Below are positions 27,514 to 36,608 of a DNA stretch of 64,000 nt, one piece after another; position 1 is the stretch's first letter, and every line of letters starts with the position of its first letter. The notes beneath the pieces were generated by a model. The model ran no database searches. It was not told the DNA's origin and was given only the letters and a program-made list of their open reading frames with translations. This stretch comes from Streptomyces sp. CC208A. GTDB taxonomy: Bacteria > Actinomycetota > Actinomycetes > Streptomycetales > Streptomycetaceae. The translations under genes and the position numbers were made by a program. Location: assembly GCF_030010625.1 (NCBI RefSeq), contig NZ_JASCXN010000013.1, positions 62,001 to 126,000 of the forward strand. The letters are read 5' to 3'.

Positions 27514-28122
27514 TCAGTCGACCGCGAGGCCCTTCAGGCGCTTGGCGATCGTGGTCAGGCGGGTGCCCTGGTAGCGGGCGGCGGCCAGGACGTTCTCGCC
27601 GGGGGCGCCGTTGGCGGCGGGGTGGGCGGTGCCGTACGGGTTGCCGCCGGCCGCGTAGACGGCGGGGTCGGTGAAGCCGGGGGAGACGATGACCGAGCCC
27701 CAGTGGTGGAAGGTGTTGTAGAGGGCGAGCAGCGTGGACTCGTTGCCGCCGTGGAGGTTGTGGGCGCTGGTGAAGCCGGTGGCGGGCTTGTCCGCCATGA
27801 CGCCGCGCTGCCACAGGCCGCCGGTGGTGTCGATGAACTGCTTCAGCTGGGCCGCCACGTTGCCGAAGCGGGTCGGCGAGCCGAGCGCGTACGCGTCCGC
27901 CCACTCCAGGTCCTCCAGGGTGGCGAGCTCGACGTCGGTGGTGGCGTCGACGTGGGCGCGCCAGGCCGGGTTGGCGTCGATCGCGGCGTCCGGGGCCAGC
28001 TCGGGGACGCGGCGCAGCCGCACCTCGGCGCCGGCCTTCTCCGCGCCCTCGGCGACCGCCTGGGCGAGCTGGTGCACGGAACCGGTGGACGAGTAGTAGA
28101 CGACGGCGACCTTCACGGACAT
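27514..28122 (-). CDS. wrbA: NAD(P)H:quinone oxidoreductase WrbA
   Basis: This 202-residue flavodoxin-like FMN enzyme reduces quinones by two electrons. Motifs are VVYYSSTGSVHQLAQAVAEG for the phosphate loop, SPTRFGNVAAQLKQFID, and FTSAHNLHGGNESTLLALY. It diverges from a TetR-family gene across 195 bases with two inverted repeats, so it is likely repressed by that regulator. Confidence 0.94.
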   Translation of the reverse strand: MSVKVAVVYYSSTGSVHQLAQAVAEGAEKAGAEVRLRRVPELAPDAAIDANPAWRAHVDATTDVELATLEDLEWADAYALGSPTRFGNVAAQLKQFIDTTGGLWQRGVMADKPATGFTSAHNLHGGNESTLLALYNTFHHWGSVIVSPGFTDPAVYAAGGNPYGTAHPAANGAPGENVLAAARYQGTRLTTIAKRLKGLAVD

Positions 28123-28149
28123 GGCGGGCTCCTCGCAACGACGGCACTC

Positions 28150-28169
28150 AAGCGGATCACTTTCCGCTT
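28150..28169. promoter_or_regulatory. Inverted repeat 1 in wrbA-tetR region
   Basis: The arms AAGCGG and CCGCTT are separated by eight bases, close to the wrbA start. Candidate operator half of a pair. Confidence 0.45.
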
Positions 28170-28187
28170 AGCTGCCCCGAGGTTAAT

Positions 28188-28201
28188 CGGATAGCTATCC
28201 G
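28188..28201. promoter_or_regulatory. Palindrome CGGATAGCTATCCG in wrbA-tetR region
   Basis: A perfect 14-bp palindrome between the divergent genes, the symmetry expected for a TetR-family operator. Confidence 0.55.
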
Positions 28202-28317
28202 GATCGCAAGGGGGGCGGGTATGCTCGAAGGACGAAGGACGGGGACACGGACGAGCGGTGCCCCGACCGACCGGACACACCGACGACGGGGGCGCGACGA
28301 AGGGCAGGGACAGGCCG

Positions 28318-28965
28318 ATGAGCACGAGAAGAACGGGAACCGGCGACGGGCCCGCACCCCTGCTCACCGTGCTGCCCACCACGCCCGGAAGCGGCCGGAG
28401 CCCCGCCCCCGAGCGCGCCGACGCCGCCCGCAACCGGCGCCGGATCCTCGACGCCGCCGCCCGGATCGTCGCCGAGAAGGGCCCCGACGCGGTCACCATG
28501 AACCAGGTCGCCCACGCCAGCGGCATCGGCGTCGGCACCGTCTACCGCCGCTTCGGCGACGTCTCACAGCTGCTGTGGGCGCTGCTCGACGAGCGCGAGC
28601 GCCGGTTCCAGGAGGCGTACATGAGCGGCCCGCCGCCGCTCGGCCCCGGCGCCCCCGCCGACGAGCGGCTCGACGCCTTCTTCGACGCGCTCGTCGACCG
28701 CGTCGCCGAGCAGCGCGCCATCCTGCTCGCCGCGCACTCCGCCGCGCCCCGCAGCCGCTACCACGGCGGCGCCTACCAGCTCATGCACACGCACGTGGCG
28801 ATGCTGGTCTCCCTGATCCGGCCCGGCGCCGACGCCACGCTCCTCGCCCACCTCCTCCTGGCGCCCTTCTCGCCGGACCTGATGCACCACCTCACGGTCG
28901 AGCAGGCGCTTCCCGCCGAGCGGGTCAAGGCGGGGGTACGGGAGCTGCTCGCGTTCCGCGCGTAG
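28318..28965 (+). CDS. TetR-family regulator
   Basis: The 215-residue protein has an N-terminal extension of about 35 residues, then the TetR helix-turn-helix (RRRILDAAARIVAEKG, TMNQVAHASGIGVGTVYRRF). The C-terminal ligand domain is helical. An in-frame ATG-less extension to 28258 exists, but ATG at 28318 with AGGGACAGG upstream is preferred. It most likely controls wrbA and itself. Confidence 0.9.
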   Translation: MSTRRTGTGDGPAPLLTVLPTTPGSGRSPAPERADAARNRRRILDAAARIVAEKGPDAVTMNQVAHASGIGVGTVYRRFGDVSQLLWALLDERERRFQEAYMSGPPPLGPGAPADERLDAFFDALVDRVAEQRAILLAAHSAAPRSRYHGGAYQLMHTHVAMLVSLIRPGADATLLAHLLLAPFSPDLMHHLTVEQALPAERVKAGVRELLAFRA

Positions 28966-29027
28966 CGCCCAGGGCGGGCCCGGGCACGGACGTACGCGGT
29001 CGGTGGCCCGGCGCGCTCGCGTTCCGC

Positions 29028-29078
29028 GCCCATCACCCATCACCCATCGCCCAGCGCCTAGCGCCTAGCGCCCAGCGC
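29028..29078. repeat. Short tandem repeats between tetR and a hydrolase
   Basis: Consecutive 7- to 8-base units CCCATCA and then GCCTAGC/GCCCAGC occur in the intergenic region. No function is evident. Confidence 0.6.
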
Positions 29079-29146
29079 GGGCCCGCCCGTGTCCGTCCCT
29101 CGGAATCCTCTGGACCGCGCCTCCGCCCGCCCCTCACGATCGGGCC

Positions 29147-29722
29147 ATGCACCCGCCGAAGACCTTCCTCGTCCTCCACGGCTTCCAGAACCACCGGCCC
29201 GCCGGCCACTGGCAGCACTGGCTCGCCGGCGAGCTGCGCGAGCGCGGCCACGAGGTCCGCTACCCGCAGCTGCCCTCGCCCGACGCGCCCGTCCTCGACG
29301 ACTGGCTGGCCGCCCTGGAGGAGCACGGGAAGCGGCCGGCCGGGGAGGGCGAGTTCGTCGTCCTCGCCCACAGCCTCTCCGTACTGCTCTGGCTGCGGGC
29401 GGGCGCGCGCAGGCCCGAGGCCGACCGGGTGCTGCTCGTCGCCCCGCCCTCCCCCGCCGTCACCGCCTCCATCCCGGAGATCGCCGCCTTCGCCGACGGG
29501 CTCGACCTCTCCGAGGCGGGCATACCGGCCCGGCTCGTGTACGGGGACGGCGACCCGTACTGCCCCGAGGGCGCCGCCCTCCACTACGGCACCCCGCTCG
29601 GCCTCGACCCCGACCTCGTCCCGGGCGGCGGCCACCTCACCCCCGACTCCGGCTTCGGGCCCTGGCCCGCCGTCCTGCGCTGGTGCGAAAACCCGGAGAC
29701 CCGGATCACCGGCACCGAGTAG
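29147..29722 (+). CDS. RBBP9/YdeN-type serine hydrolase
   Basis: This small alpha/beta hydrolase has 191 residues. It has FLVLHGFQNHRPAGHWQHWL at the N-terminus, the nucleophile in VLAHSLSVLLW, and Asp/His in YGDGDPYC and GGGHLTPDSGFG. The RBBP9/DUF1234 class. Substrate unknown. It precedes pip by ten bases and is likely cotranscribed. Confidence 0.88.
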   Translation: MHPPKTFLVLHGFQNHRPAGHWQHWLAGELRERGHEVRYPQLPSPDAPVLDDWLAALEEHGKRPAGEGEFVVLAHSLSVLLWLRAGARRPEADRVLLVAPPSPAVTASIPEIAAFADGLDLSEAGIPARLVYGDGDPYCPEGAALHYGTPLGLDPDLVPGGGHLTPDSGFGPWPAVLRWCENPETRITGTE

Positions 29723-29732
29723 CGTCGGCCGG

Positions 29733-30686
29733 ATGCGCCCCGAGACCACCCCGTACGCCGCCCCGTACGAAGAAGGCCTGCTCGACGTCGGAGACGGCAA
29801 CCGCATCCACTACGAGGTCCACGGAAACCCCGCCGGCAAGCCCGCGCTCGTCGTGCACGGCGGGCCGGGCTCCGGGTCCTCCCCGACCGCGCCCCGGCTC
29901 TTCGACCCGGAGAAGTACCGGGTCGTCCAGTTCGACCAGCGCGGCTGCGGACGCTCCCTCCCGCACGCGAGCGACCCCGCCACCGACCTCTCCGTGAACA
30001 CCACCGCCCACCTGGTGGCCGACATGGAGCGGCTCCGCGTCCACCTGGGGATCGACCGGTGGCTGCTGTACGGCGGCTCCTGGGGCTCGACGCTGATCCT
30101 CGCGTACGCGGAGGCGTACCCGGAGCGGGTGAGCGAGATCGTCCTCGCCGCCGTGACCACCACCCGCCGCTCCGAGACGGCCTGGCTGTACGAGGGCGTC
30201 GGCCGCTTCTTCCCGGAGGCGCACGAGCGGTTCCGGGCCGGGGCCCAGGTGGAGGACCCGGGGGAGCTGGTGGGGGCGTACGCGGCCCTGATGAACCATC
30301 CCGACCGGGCCGTACGGGAGAAGGCGGCGGCCGACTGGTGCGCCTGGGAGGACGCCGTCCTGTCGATGGAGGGCCAGGGGACCCCGTACACCGACCGCGT
30401 CGACGACACCCGGCTCGGCTTCGTCCGGATCTGCTCCCACTACTTCGCGCACGGCGCCTTCCTGGAGGAGGGCGCCCTCATCCGGGACGCGCACCGGCTC
30501 GCCGGCATCCCCGGCGTCCTGGTCCACGGCCGGCTCGACATGGGCGGGCCGCTCACCACCGCCTGGGAGCTCGCCCGCGCCTGGCCGGACGCCGAGCTCC
30601 ACGTCGTGGAGAGCGCCGGGCACCTGGGCGGCGAGGAGACCCGGCGACTGGTCGTCACCGCCCTGGAACGCTTCGCGAGCAGGTGA
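29733..30686 (+). CDS. pip: Proline iminopeptidase
   Basis: The S33-family exopeptidase releases N-terminal proline. It has 317 residues, with HGGPGSGSSP (oxyanion region), FDQRGCGRS, the nucleophile elbow GGSWGSTLILAYAE, Asp in HGRLDMGGPL and catalytic His in ESAGHLGG. All family landmarks are in order. It starts ten bases after the upstream hydrolase. Confidence 0.95.
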   Translation: MRPETTPYAAPYEEGLLDVGDGNRIHYEVHGNPAGKPALVVHGGPGSGSSPTAPRLFDPEKYRVVQFDQRGCGRSLPHASDPATDLSVNTTAHLVADMERLRVHLGIDRWLLYGGSWGSTLILAYAEAYPERVSEIVLAAVTTTRRSETAWLYEGVGRFFPEAHERFRAGAQVEDPGELVGAYAALMNHPDRAVREKAAADWCAWEDAVLSMEGQGTPYTDRVDDTRLGFVRICSHYFAHGAFLEEGALIRDAHRLAGIPGVLVHGRLDMGGPLTTAWELARAWPDAELHVVESAGHLGGEETRRLVVTALERFASR

Positions 30687-30920
30687 CGCGGGCGCGCGGC
30701 CGGGGTCGTACGGAGGGATCATCGAGGCATGGACCCGGCCAGGAGGTGAAGGCCGATACGAAAGGTACGTAAGGCGCGAAGGGCAGCAAACACGCTGTGA
30801 ATTGAGAATTCCAGATGTCATTCCTGTTCAAGGAGACATGAATTGCGCCGAACGTGTTCACAGAACGCCCTTCCGGTGGCTAACTTCCCCTCAACCTCGT
30901 CCCCATCGGGAAGGACTCCT

Positions 30921-32474
30921 GTGAACGCATCGCAGCGCCGAGCCGCGGCCATCCTCGCCGCGGCGGCCCTCGCCACCCCCCTGGTCCTCGCCTCGCCGGC
31001 CACGGCCGTGAAGGACCCCGCGGCCGCGCCGGCCCGGGACGCGGCGAAGCTGTCGAAGAAGCTGGTCCGGGAGACCACGGCCAAGGACGCCTTCAAGCAC
31101 CTCCAGAAGTTCCAGGCGATAGCCGACTCGGCCGGCGGCCACCGCGCGGCCGGCTCGCTCGGTCACGACGCCTCGGCCGCGTACGTGTACGCGCAGCTCA
31201 AGAAGGCCGGCTACAACGTCTCGTACCAGAAGTTCGACTTCGTCTACACCGAGACGCTCGCCGAGAAGGCCTCCGTCCTCGGCGACGCGCCCCGCACGCT
31301 CGACATCCGGGCGATGACCTACACCAAGTCCACCCCGGTCGGCGGCATCACCGCCGACCTGGCCGCCGTCCCGGTCGACGCCGACGGCACCACCGGCTGC
31401 GAGCCGGGCGACTTCGCCTCCGGCACCTTCACCGGCAAGATCGCCCTGATCAAGCGCGGCGGCTGCACCTTCGCGGCCAAGCAGCAGAACGCCGCCGCGG
31501 CCGGCGCCGTCGGCGCGATCGTCTACAACAACACCGCGGGCCTCCTCTCCGGCACCCTCGGCTCCGCCGACGCCGGCAAGATCCCGACCGCCGGTCTCTC
31601 CCAGGCCCAGGGCGAGCAGCTCGCCGCCGACCTCGCCAAGGGCCCGGTGAACCTCTCCTTCGAGGTCCGCCAGCTCAACGAGACGCGCTCCACCAACAAC
31701 GTCATCGCGGAGACCAAGGGCGGCAACGCCGCCAACACCGTGATGCTCGGCTCGCACCTCGACTCCGTCACCGCCGGCCCCGGCATCAACGACAACGGCT
31801 CCGGCTCCGCCGGCCTCCTCCAGACCGCCCTGGAGCTCGCCGAGTCGAAGGCCAAGGTCCGCAACAAGGTCCGCTTCGCCTGGTGGTCCGCGGAGGAGAA
31901 CGGCCTCCTCGGCTCCGAGCACTACGTCGCGAACATGTCGGAGCTCGACAAGAAGGAGGTCAAGCTCTACCTCAACTTCGACATGATCGCCTCGCCGAAC
32001 TACGGCCTGTTCGTGTACGACGGCGACGACTCCGACGGCGTCGGCGCGGGCCCCGGCCCGAAGGGCTCCGCGCAGCTGGAGCGCGACATCACCGACTTCA
32101 TGGACAAGCGGGGCCTCCCGCACGAGGGCACCGACTTCACCGGCCGCTCCGACTACGGCCCGTTCATCGAGATCGGCATCCCGTCCGGCGGCACCTTCAC
32201 CGGCGCCGAGGGCATCAAGACCCCCGCGCAGGCCGCCAAGTTCGGCGGTGAGGCCGGGGTCGCCTACGACGTGAACTACCACGCCAAGGGCGACGACATC
32301 AACAACGTCAACATGACCGCGTTCGCCGCCAACATCAGCGTCATCGCCAACGCCGTGGGCACCTACGCCCACGACATCTCCTCGCTGAGCAAGCCGGTCG
32401 ACTTCGTGCCGACCGAGGGCGACGCGGGCAGCGGCGGCGGCCTGCACGACGACCACCACGAGGAAACCGAGTAA
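30921..32474 (+). CDS. Secreted M28-family aminopeptidase with PA domain
   Basis: A 517-residue exported zinc peptidase. The GTG start gives a signal peptide (about 1-29, ending ASPATA). A protease-associated domain occupies about 145-260 (GKIALIKRGGCTFAAKQ). The metal ligands of M28 are all present: His279 (GSHLDS), Asp291 (INDNGSGS), Glu325/326 (SAEENG), Asp354 (NFDMIASPN) and His454 (YHAKGDD). It probably degrades peptides outside the cell for nutrition. The frame is open upstream, but the signal peptide and GGAAGGA site fix this start. Confidence 0.94.
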   Translation: MNASQRRAAAILAAAALATPLVLASPATAVKDPAAAPARDAAKLSKKLVRETTAKDAFKHLQKFQAIADSAGGHRAAGSLGHDASAAYVYAQLKKAGYNVSYQKFDFVYTETLAEKASVLGDAPRTLDIRAMTYTKSTPVGGITADLAAVPVDADGTTGCEPGDFASGTFTGKIALIKRGGCTFAAKQQNAAAAGAVGAIVYNNTAGLLSGTLGSADAGKIPTAGLSQAQGEQLAADLAKGPVNLSFEVRQLNETRSTNNVIAETKGGNAANTVMLGSHLDSVTAGPGINDNGSGSAGLLQTALELAESKAKVRNKVRFAWWSAEENGLLGSEHYVANMSELDKKEVKLYLNFDMIASPNYGLFVYDGDDSDGVGAGPGPKGSAQLERDITDFMDKRGLPHEGTDFTGRSDYGPFIEIGIPSGGTFTGAEGIKTPAQAAKFGGEAGVAYDVNYHAKGDDINNVNMTAFAANISVIANAVGTYAHDISSLSKPVDFVPTEGDAGSGGGLHDDHHEETE

Positions 32475-32495
32475 GCAAGCGGCACCTGGACGGAC

Positions 32496-32538
32496 GAGCG
32501 AGGGCTCCCTACCGGCGTTCCGGCAGGGGCCCTCGCTC
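32496..32538 (+). terminator. Terminator of the M28 peptidase gene
   Basis: The hairpin GAGCGAGGG / CCCTCGCTC with an internal CCGG..CCGG-type inner stem lies 21 bases after the stop. Confidence 0.75.
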
Positions 32539-32646
32539 CCGTCCGCGCGGCGGCACCCCGAATGCCGCCTATGTCGCGTTCCGTCACCCCATCTCGTCGG
32601 TGACGCGTGGCTGCGCCGGGAGCCGTACGCCCGGTAGGCTTTCCGT

Positions 32647-32943
32647 GTGATCTTCAAGCGCATCGGAAACGGCAGGCCGTATCCCGACCACGGCCGGGAA
32701 AGCACCCGGCAGTGGGCGGACGTCGCCCCGCGCCCGGTCCGCCTCGACCAGCTCGTCACCACCAAGGGCCAGCTGGACCTGGAGACCCTGCTCGCCGAGG
32801 ACTCCACCTTCTACGGCGACCTCTTCGCGCACGTCGTGAAGTGGCAGGGCGACCTCTACCTCGAGGACGGACTGCACCGCGCCGTCCGCGCGGCCCTCCA
32901 GCAGCGCCAGGTGCTCCACGCCCGGGTCCTGGAACTCGACTGA
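32647..32943 (+). CDS. Conserved small protein, ParB/sulfiredoxin-like
   Basis: The 98-residue protein is of a type conserved in actinobacteria and sometimes labelled VapB-like. The C-terminal YLEDGLHRAVRAALQQRQVL recalls the DGxHR motif of ParB/Srx folds. No toxin gene is adjacent, so an antitoxin role is doubtful. It precedes a LytR_C protein and upp, as in other Streptomyces. Confidence 0.7.
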   Translation: MIFKRIGNGRPYPDHGRESTRQWADVAPRPVRLDQLVTTKGQLDLETLLAEDSTFYGDLFAHVVKWQGDLYLEDGLHRAVRAALQQRQVLHARVLELD

Positions 32944-33070
32944 CCCGACTCGCGGACGGGCCGCCGCGGACGGCCGCGCCTGATCCTTTCGGGGGCAGTT
33001 CGCGCCCATCCGGCCGCGATCACATGATCATCAAGTAGGCATCGCGCACGGGCGGCATTACGCTGCGCCC

Positions 33071-33694
33071 ATGAGCATGCTCACTCCCCCCGGCATGGGC
33101 GGAAAGTACCGCATCACGGGGGACGTCTATCCCCGTATGCGCCGACCCCACCGCCGGCGCAGGATCGTCCTGGCCTCCGCCGCCACCGTGGTCGTGCTCG
33201 GCGCGGCCGGGTGGGGCACGCTCCAGCTCTTCGACGTCTTCTCCGGCGGCGACGAGGGCAGGAGGACCACCGCCGCGAAACAGGCCGACTGCAAGCCCTC
33301 GCCCAGCCCCACCCCGGCCGTCAAGCTGCCCAGGCCCGCCCAGGTGACGGTGAACGTCTACAACGCGACCCCGCGCAGCGGACTCGCCAAGGCCACCGCC
33401 GACGAGCTGAAGAAGCGCGGCTTCACCATCGGCAAGATCGGGAACGCGCCGGCCGCCTACGACAAGAAGGTCCCCGGCGCCGGACTGCTGCTCGGCGCCC
33501 CGACCGCCGCCAAGGGCGCCTTCGCCGTCCTCGGCACCCAGCTCGCGGGCACCACGACGAAGGTCGACGCCCGCACCACGGCGGACGTCGACCTGATCAT
33601 CGGTACGGCCTTCAAGACCCTGTCGCCCAAGGCGACGGCGGACGCGGCCCTGGTGGCTCTCGACAAGCCCAAGCCCGCGCCCACGCGCTGCTGA
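33071..33694 (+). CDS. LytR C-terminal domain membrane protein
   Basis: The 207-residue protein has a basic cytoplasmic N-terminus (RMRRPHRRRR), one membrane segment (about 32-52), a linker, and a LytR_C domain starting VTVNVYNATPRSGLAKATAD. Such domains associate with the cell wall and LCP enzymes. No LCP catalytic domain is present. Likely an envelope accessory protein. Confidence 0.88.
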   Translation: MSMLTPPGMGGKYRITGDVYPRMRRPHRRRRIVLASAATVVVLGAAGWGTLQLFDVFSGGDEGRRTTAAKQADCKPSPSPTPAVKLPRPAQVTVNVYNATPRSGLAKATADELKKRGFTIGKIGNAPAAYDKKVPGAGLLLGAPTAAKGAFAVLGTQLAGTTTKVDARTTADVDLIIGTAFKTLSPKATADAALVALDKPKPAPTRC

Positions 33695-33729
33695 GCGACC
33701 GCGACCGCGATCGCCAGCCAGCCAGCCAG

Positions 33730-34365
33730 CTAGTCGGCGGTGCCGTACATGCGGTCGCCCGCGTCGCCCAGGCCCGGGACGATGTAGCCGTGCTCGTTGA
33801 GCCGCTCGTCGACCGAGGCCGTCACGACGGTCACCGGGGTGCCCGCGAGCTCGCGCTCCATCACCTCGACGCCCTCCGGGGCGGCGAGCAGCACCACGGC
33901 GGTCACGTCGTCCGCACCGCGCCGGATCAGCTCCTGGATCGCCGCGACCAGCGTGCCGCCGGTCGCCAGCATCGGGTCGAGCACGTACACCTGACGGCCG
34001 GACAGGTCCTCCGGCATCCGGGTGGCGTAGGTCGACGCCTCCAGCGTCTCCTCGTTGCGGATCATGCCCAGGAAGCCGACCTCGGCGGTCGGGAGCAGCC
34101 GGACCATGCCGTCCAGCATGCCGAGCCCGGCGCGCAGGATCGGGACGACCAGCGGACGCGGGTGCGACAGCTTCACGCCGGTCGTCGGCGTGACGGGGGT
34201 CTCGATGTCGACCTGCTCGGTGCGCACGTCCCTGGTCGCCTCGTAGGCGAGCAGGGTGACCAGCTCGTCGGCGAGCCGGCGGAAGGTCGGGGAGTCCGTG
34301 CGCTTGTCGCGCAGCGTGGTGAGCTTGTGGGCGACCAGCGGGTGATCGACGACGTGGAGACGCAT
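33730..34365 (-). CDS. upp: Uracil phosphoribosyltransferase
   Basis: The enzyme converts uracil and PRPP to UMP (pyrimidine salvage). It has 211 residues, with RTEQVDIETP, LVVPILRAGLGMLDGM and the PRPP loop VYVLDPMLATGGTLVAA. The uracil-binding end is GYIVPGLGDAGDRMYGT. The ATG at 34365 gives the standard MRLHVVDHPL N-terminus; the frame continues upstream without homology. Confidence 0.96.
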   Translation of the reverse strand: MRLHVVDHPLVAHKLTTLRDKRTDSPTFRRLADELVTLLAYEATRDVRTEQVDIETPVTPTTGVKLSHPRPLVVPILRAGLGMLDGMVRLLPTAEVGFLGMIRNEETLEASTYATRMPEDLSGRQVYVLDPMLATGGTLVAAIQELIRRGADDVTAVVLLAAPEGVEVMERELAGTPVTVVTASVDERLNEHGYIVPGLGDAGDRMYGTAD

Positions 34366-34474
34366 GGCTCCACAGTAGCCCGCCGCGCACGGGCGGCCTC
34401 CCACCACTGGCCCCGACCCGGGGTGCTGCGGCAAGGTGGGGGCACAGGGACCCAGTCACGGGGTGGTGTGGCCG

Positions 34475-34741
34475 ATGCCCGACCCGCAGAACACATCCGG
34501 CCAGGCCAGGGCCGAAACGGAGCCCCGGCCGCCGGACACACAGCCTGAGATACAGCCGGGAACGCAACCCGAGACGCAGCCGGGAACGCAGCCGGAGACC
34601 GACGCGGAGCGCCGCAGGCGCCGCGCCCAGTTCCTCCGCGAGCTGAACGAGGCCAAGGCGCTGCGCGACCGCGTCCAGCCGCGGCGCGCCCGGGCGGCCC
34701 GGATGAGGCAGGCCATGCGCATGCGGACCTTCCGCTGGTGA
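34475..34741 (+). CDS. Small basic protein with QPGTQPET repeats
   Basis: The 88-residue protein has a Pro/Thr/Glu-rich N-terminal half with repeated QPGTQPET, then a strongly basic helical tail (AERRRRRAQFLRELNEAKAL, ending RMRTFRW). It diverges from upp. Coding bias and the conserved-looking tail support it; function unknown. An alternative start lies 13 codons upstream at 34436. Confidence 0.65.
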   Translation: MPDPQNTSGQARAETEPRPPDTQPEIQPGTQPETQPGTQPETDAERRRRRAQFLRELNEAKALRDRVQPRRARAARMRQAMRMRTFRW

Positions 34742-34930
34742 CATCGGGGAACGCGCCCCCTCCGCGCGCCGGGGTCGTACGCCCACCCGAACGCGGGGTG
34801 GTTCAGACTGATGCACGACGCAAGAGCCGAAGACCTCTCCTGAAGCCGACGTTTCTGTCACGATGCCGATGGGGCGGGGCTCAGGACCGCACCGCCGGAT
34901 CATCACACCTCTGATCAGTGGGAGAGTCAG

Positions 34931-35467
34931 GTGTACTTCGCCGCACTGCTCGCGCGCACCGAAGACGGGTGGGAAGCGAGCGATACGGAGCTCGACGACG
35001 TGGAGACGCTGGCGGACCTGGCCGATCTGGCCCGCGAGGCGGCGGCCGACGAGGGCGAGACGGTCCTCGTCTTCATCGAGCAGGAGGACGCGTGGTTCGG
35101 CCTCGTCCGCGTCGACGGGGAGGACGACCCCCGGGTCTACGTCTCCGACGCGGCGGCCGCGACCCGCTCCTCGTACGGGGAGATGCTCACCGCGGAACTC
35201 CTCGGCGACGACGACCCGGACAGCGAGCTCGACGAGCTGGTGGACCTGGACGGCACCGAGGACGGCGAGCCGGAGCCCGCGGCCGACGAGGACGAGGACG
35301 CCGCCGCCGGCAGCGCCGGGATCGTCCCTGCGGGCCCGCTCGGCGACGGCCGGATCCTCGCCGACCTCGGCCTGTCCGAGCGCGAGCTGCGCGCCGTGAC
35401 CGACGACGCCCTCGGCGAGATCGCCGAGGCCATCGGCGCCGCCGACATCCTGGAGGCCGTGCGCTAG
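34931..35467 (+). CDS. tRNA adenosine deaminase-associated protein
   Basis: This acidic 178-residue protein is regularly found before tadA in actinobacteria. It has two conserved blocks: an N-terminal YFAALLARTEDGWEASDTEL and a C-terminal DLGLSERELRAVTDDALGEI, separated by a very acidic linker. GTG start after GGGAG. The stop overlaps the tadA start as TAGTG, implying coupling; it may assist TadA, but its biochemical role is unknown. Confidence 0.9.
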   Translation: MYFAALLARTEDGWEASDTELDDVETLADLADLAREAAADEGETVLVFIEQEDAWFGLVRVDGEDDPRVYVSDAAAATRSSYGEMLTAELLGDDDPDSELDELVDLDGTEDGEPEPAADEDEDAAAGSAGIVPAGPLGDGRILADLGLSERELRAVTDDALGEIAEAIGAADILEAVR

Positions 35468-35943
35468 TGGCGTCCGCGATATCCGGCCCCGTGCCGGACC
35501 CCTGGCGGGAGGCCATGCGACTCGCTCTCGCCGAGGCCGCCGCGGCCGTGCCGGCCGGTGACGTACCGGTCGGCGCGGTCGTCCTCTCCCCGTCCGGCGA
35601 GGTCCTCTCCCGCGGCCACAACGAGCGGGAGGCGACCGGTGACCCCACCGCCCACGCGGAGGTCCTGGCGCTGCGCCGGGCCGCCGCCGTCACCGGCGAG
35701 TGGCGGCTGACCGGCTGCACCCTCGTGGTGACCCTGGAGCCCTGCGTGATGTGCGCGGGCGCCCTCGTGCAGTCCCGGGTCGAGCGGGTCGTCTACGGCG
35801 CCGACGACGAGAAGGCCGGCGCCACCGGCTCCCTCTGGGACCTGGTCCGCGACCGCCGCCTCAACCACCGCCCCGAGGTGATCCGCGGCGTCCTCGCCGA
35901 GGAGTGCGCGGACCAGCTCACCGCCTTCTTCCGCACCCGCTGA
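35467..35943 (+). CDS. tadA: tRNA-specific adenosine deaminase TadA
   Basis: This zinc deaminase converts A34 to inosine in tRNA-Arg(ACG). It has 158 residues. The zinc and proton-shuttle motif HAE is in DPTAHAEVLAL, and the second zinc motif PCVMC in TLEPCVMCAGAL. Its substrate tRNA-Arg(ACG) is encoded in this window at 60224-60296. Confidence 0.95.
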   Translation: MASAISGPVPDPWREAMRLALAEAAAAVPAGDVPVGAVVLSPSGEVLSRGHNEREATGDPTAHAEVLALRRAAAVTGEWRLTGCTLVVTLEPCVMCAGALVQSRVERVVYGADDEKAGATGSLWDLVRDRRLNHRPEVIRGVLAEECADQLTAFFRTR

Positions 35944-35998
35944 CCTGCACGGGGATACGGATTTCATCGCTGAGCGACTTTGGGCTAAGCTCTCTCTC

Positions 35999-36083
35999 GG
36001 TAGCGTGTCCGAGCGGCCGAAGGAGCTCGCCTCGAAAGCGAGTGTGGCGCAAGTCACCGAGGGTTCAAATCCCTCCGCTACCG
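35999..36083 (+). tRNA. tRNA-Ser (anticodon CGA)
   Basis: Acceptor GGTAGCG pairs with CGCTACC, and loop CTCGAAA between CTCGC/GCGAG gives CGA. A long variable arm is present as expected for serine. No partial copies were found nearby. Confidence 0.96.
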
Positions 36084-36091
36084 CTCTGATC

Positions 36092-36122
36092 GAAGGGCCC
36101 GGTGCATCGCACCGGGCCCTTC
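36092..36122 (+). terminator. Terminator of tRNA-Ser(CGA)
   Basis: The near-perfect hairpin GAAGGGCCCGGTGC/GCACCGGGCCCTTC lies directly after the tRNA. Confidence 0.85.
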
Positions 36123-36123
36123 G

Positions 36124-36434
36124 GCATTCCGCTCTGGGACGGGGGAGCGGCAACGGGGGGACACACCGCTCCCCCCGACGAGAACCGGTCCGTCAAGTCC
36201 CGCGCCGCAGTCAGGGGGAAAGCGCGCGGCACGGGACCCCGCAGTGCGGGCCGGTTCCATGGGCCCCGCGGATTCCTGCCAGATCCGCCGGGCTCGTCGT
36301 CCATCCTGCCCCTCCCGCCCCCGCGCGGGGTGCGGCGAAAGGCCCCGAAGACAGGGCCCTTGGTCCATAAAGCCTCGGTTAGAGTGGCCAGCGCCGAAGC
36401 GGGGCGGAGTCCCGCCGACCGGGAGGGGAGGGCG
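36124..36434. other. Intergenic region after tRNA-Ser(CGA)
   Basis: No supported gene in these 311 bases. The sequence near 36355-36385 is less GC-rich and may carry the promoter of the small membrane protein gene. Confidence 0.4.
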
Positions 36435-36599
36435 ATGTCCCAGGCGAGGAAGTTCGCGATGTACGCGTTCGGGGTCTTCGTGCTGTACGCGATCATCACC
36501 GCCCCCGACCGCTCCGCCGAGCTGGTCCAGATAGGGTTCGAGGGCCTTTCCAGCGCCGCCAAGGGTGTCGGCGAGTTCATGACCGAACTCATCAACTAG
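36435..36599 (+). CDS. Small membrane protein
   Basis: The 54-residue protein begins MSQARKFAMYAFGVFVLYAI, with one hydrophobic segment and an amphipathic tail ending EFMTELIN. The start is preceded by GGGAGGGGAGGGCG. It is followed after nine bases by the Dabb gene, so the two are probably cotranscribed. Function unknown. Confidence 0.75.
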   Translation: MSQARKFAMYAFGVFVLYAIITAPDRSAELVQIGFEGLSSAAKGVGEFMTELIN

Positions 36600-36608
36600 G
36601 AGCCCTCC

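Noticed and set aside
29028..29078. CRISPR-like repeats
   Set aside because: Units are only 7-8 bases with no spacers; this is a simple tandem repeat.
32647..32943. Antitoxin of a VapBC pair
   Set aside because: No PIN or other toxin gene is adjacent, and the sequence looks more like a ParB/sulfiredoxin-type fold than a VapB.
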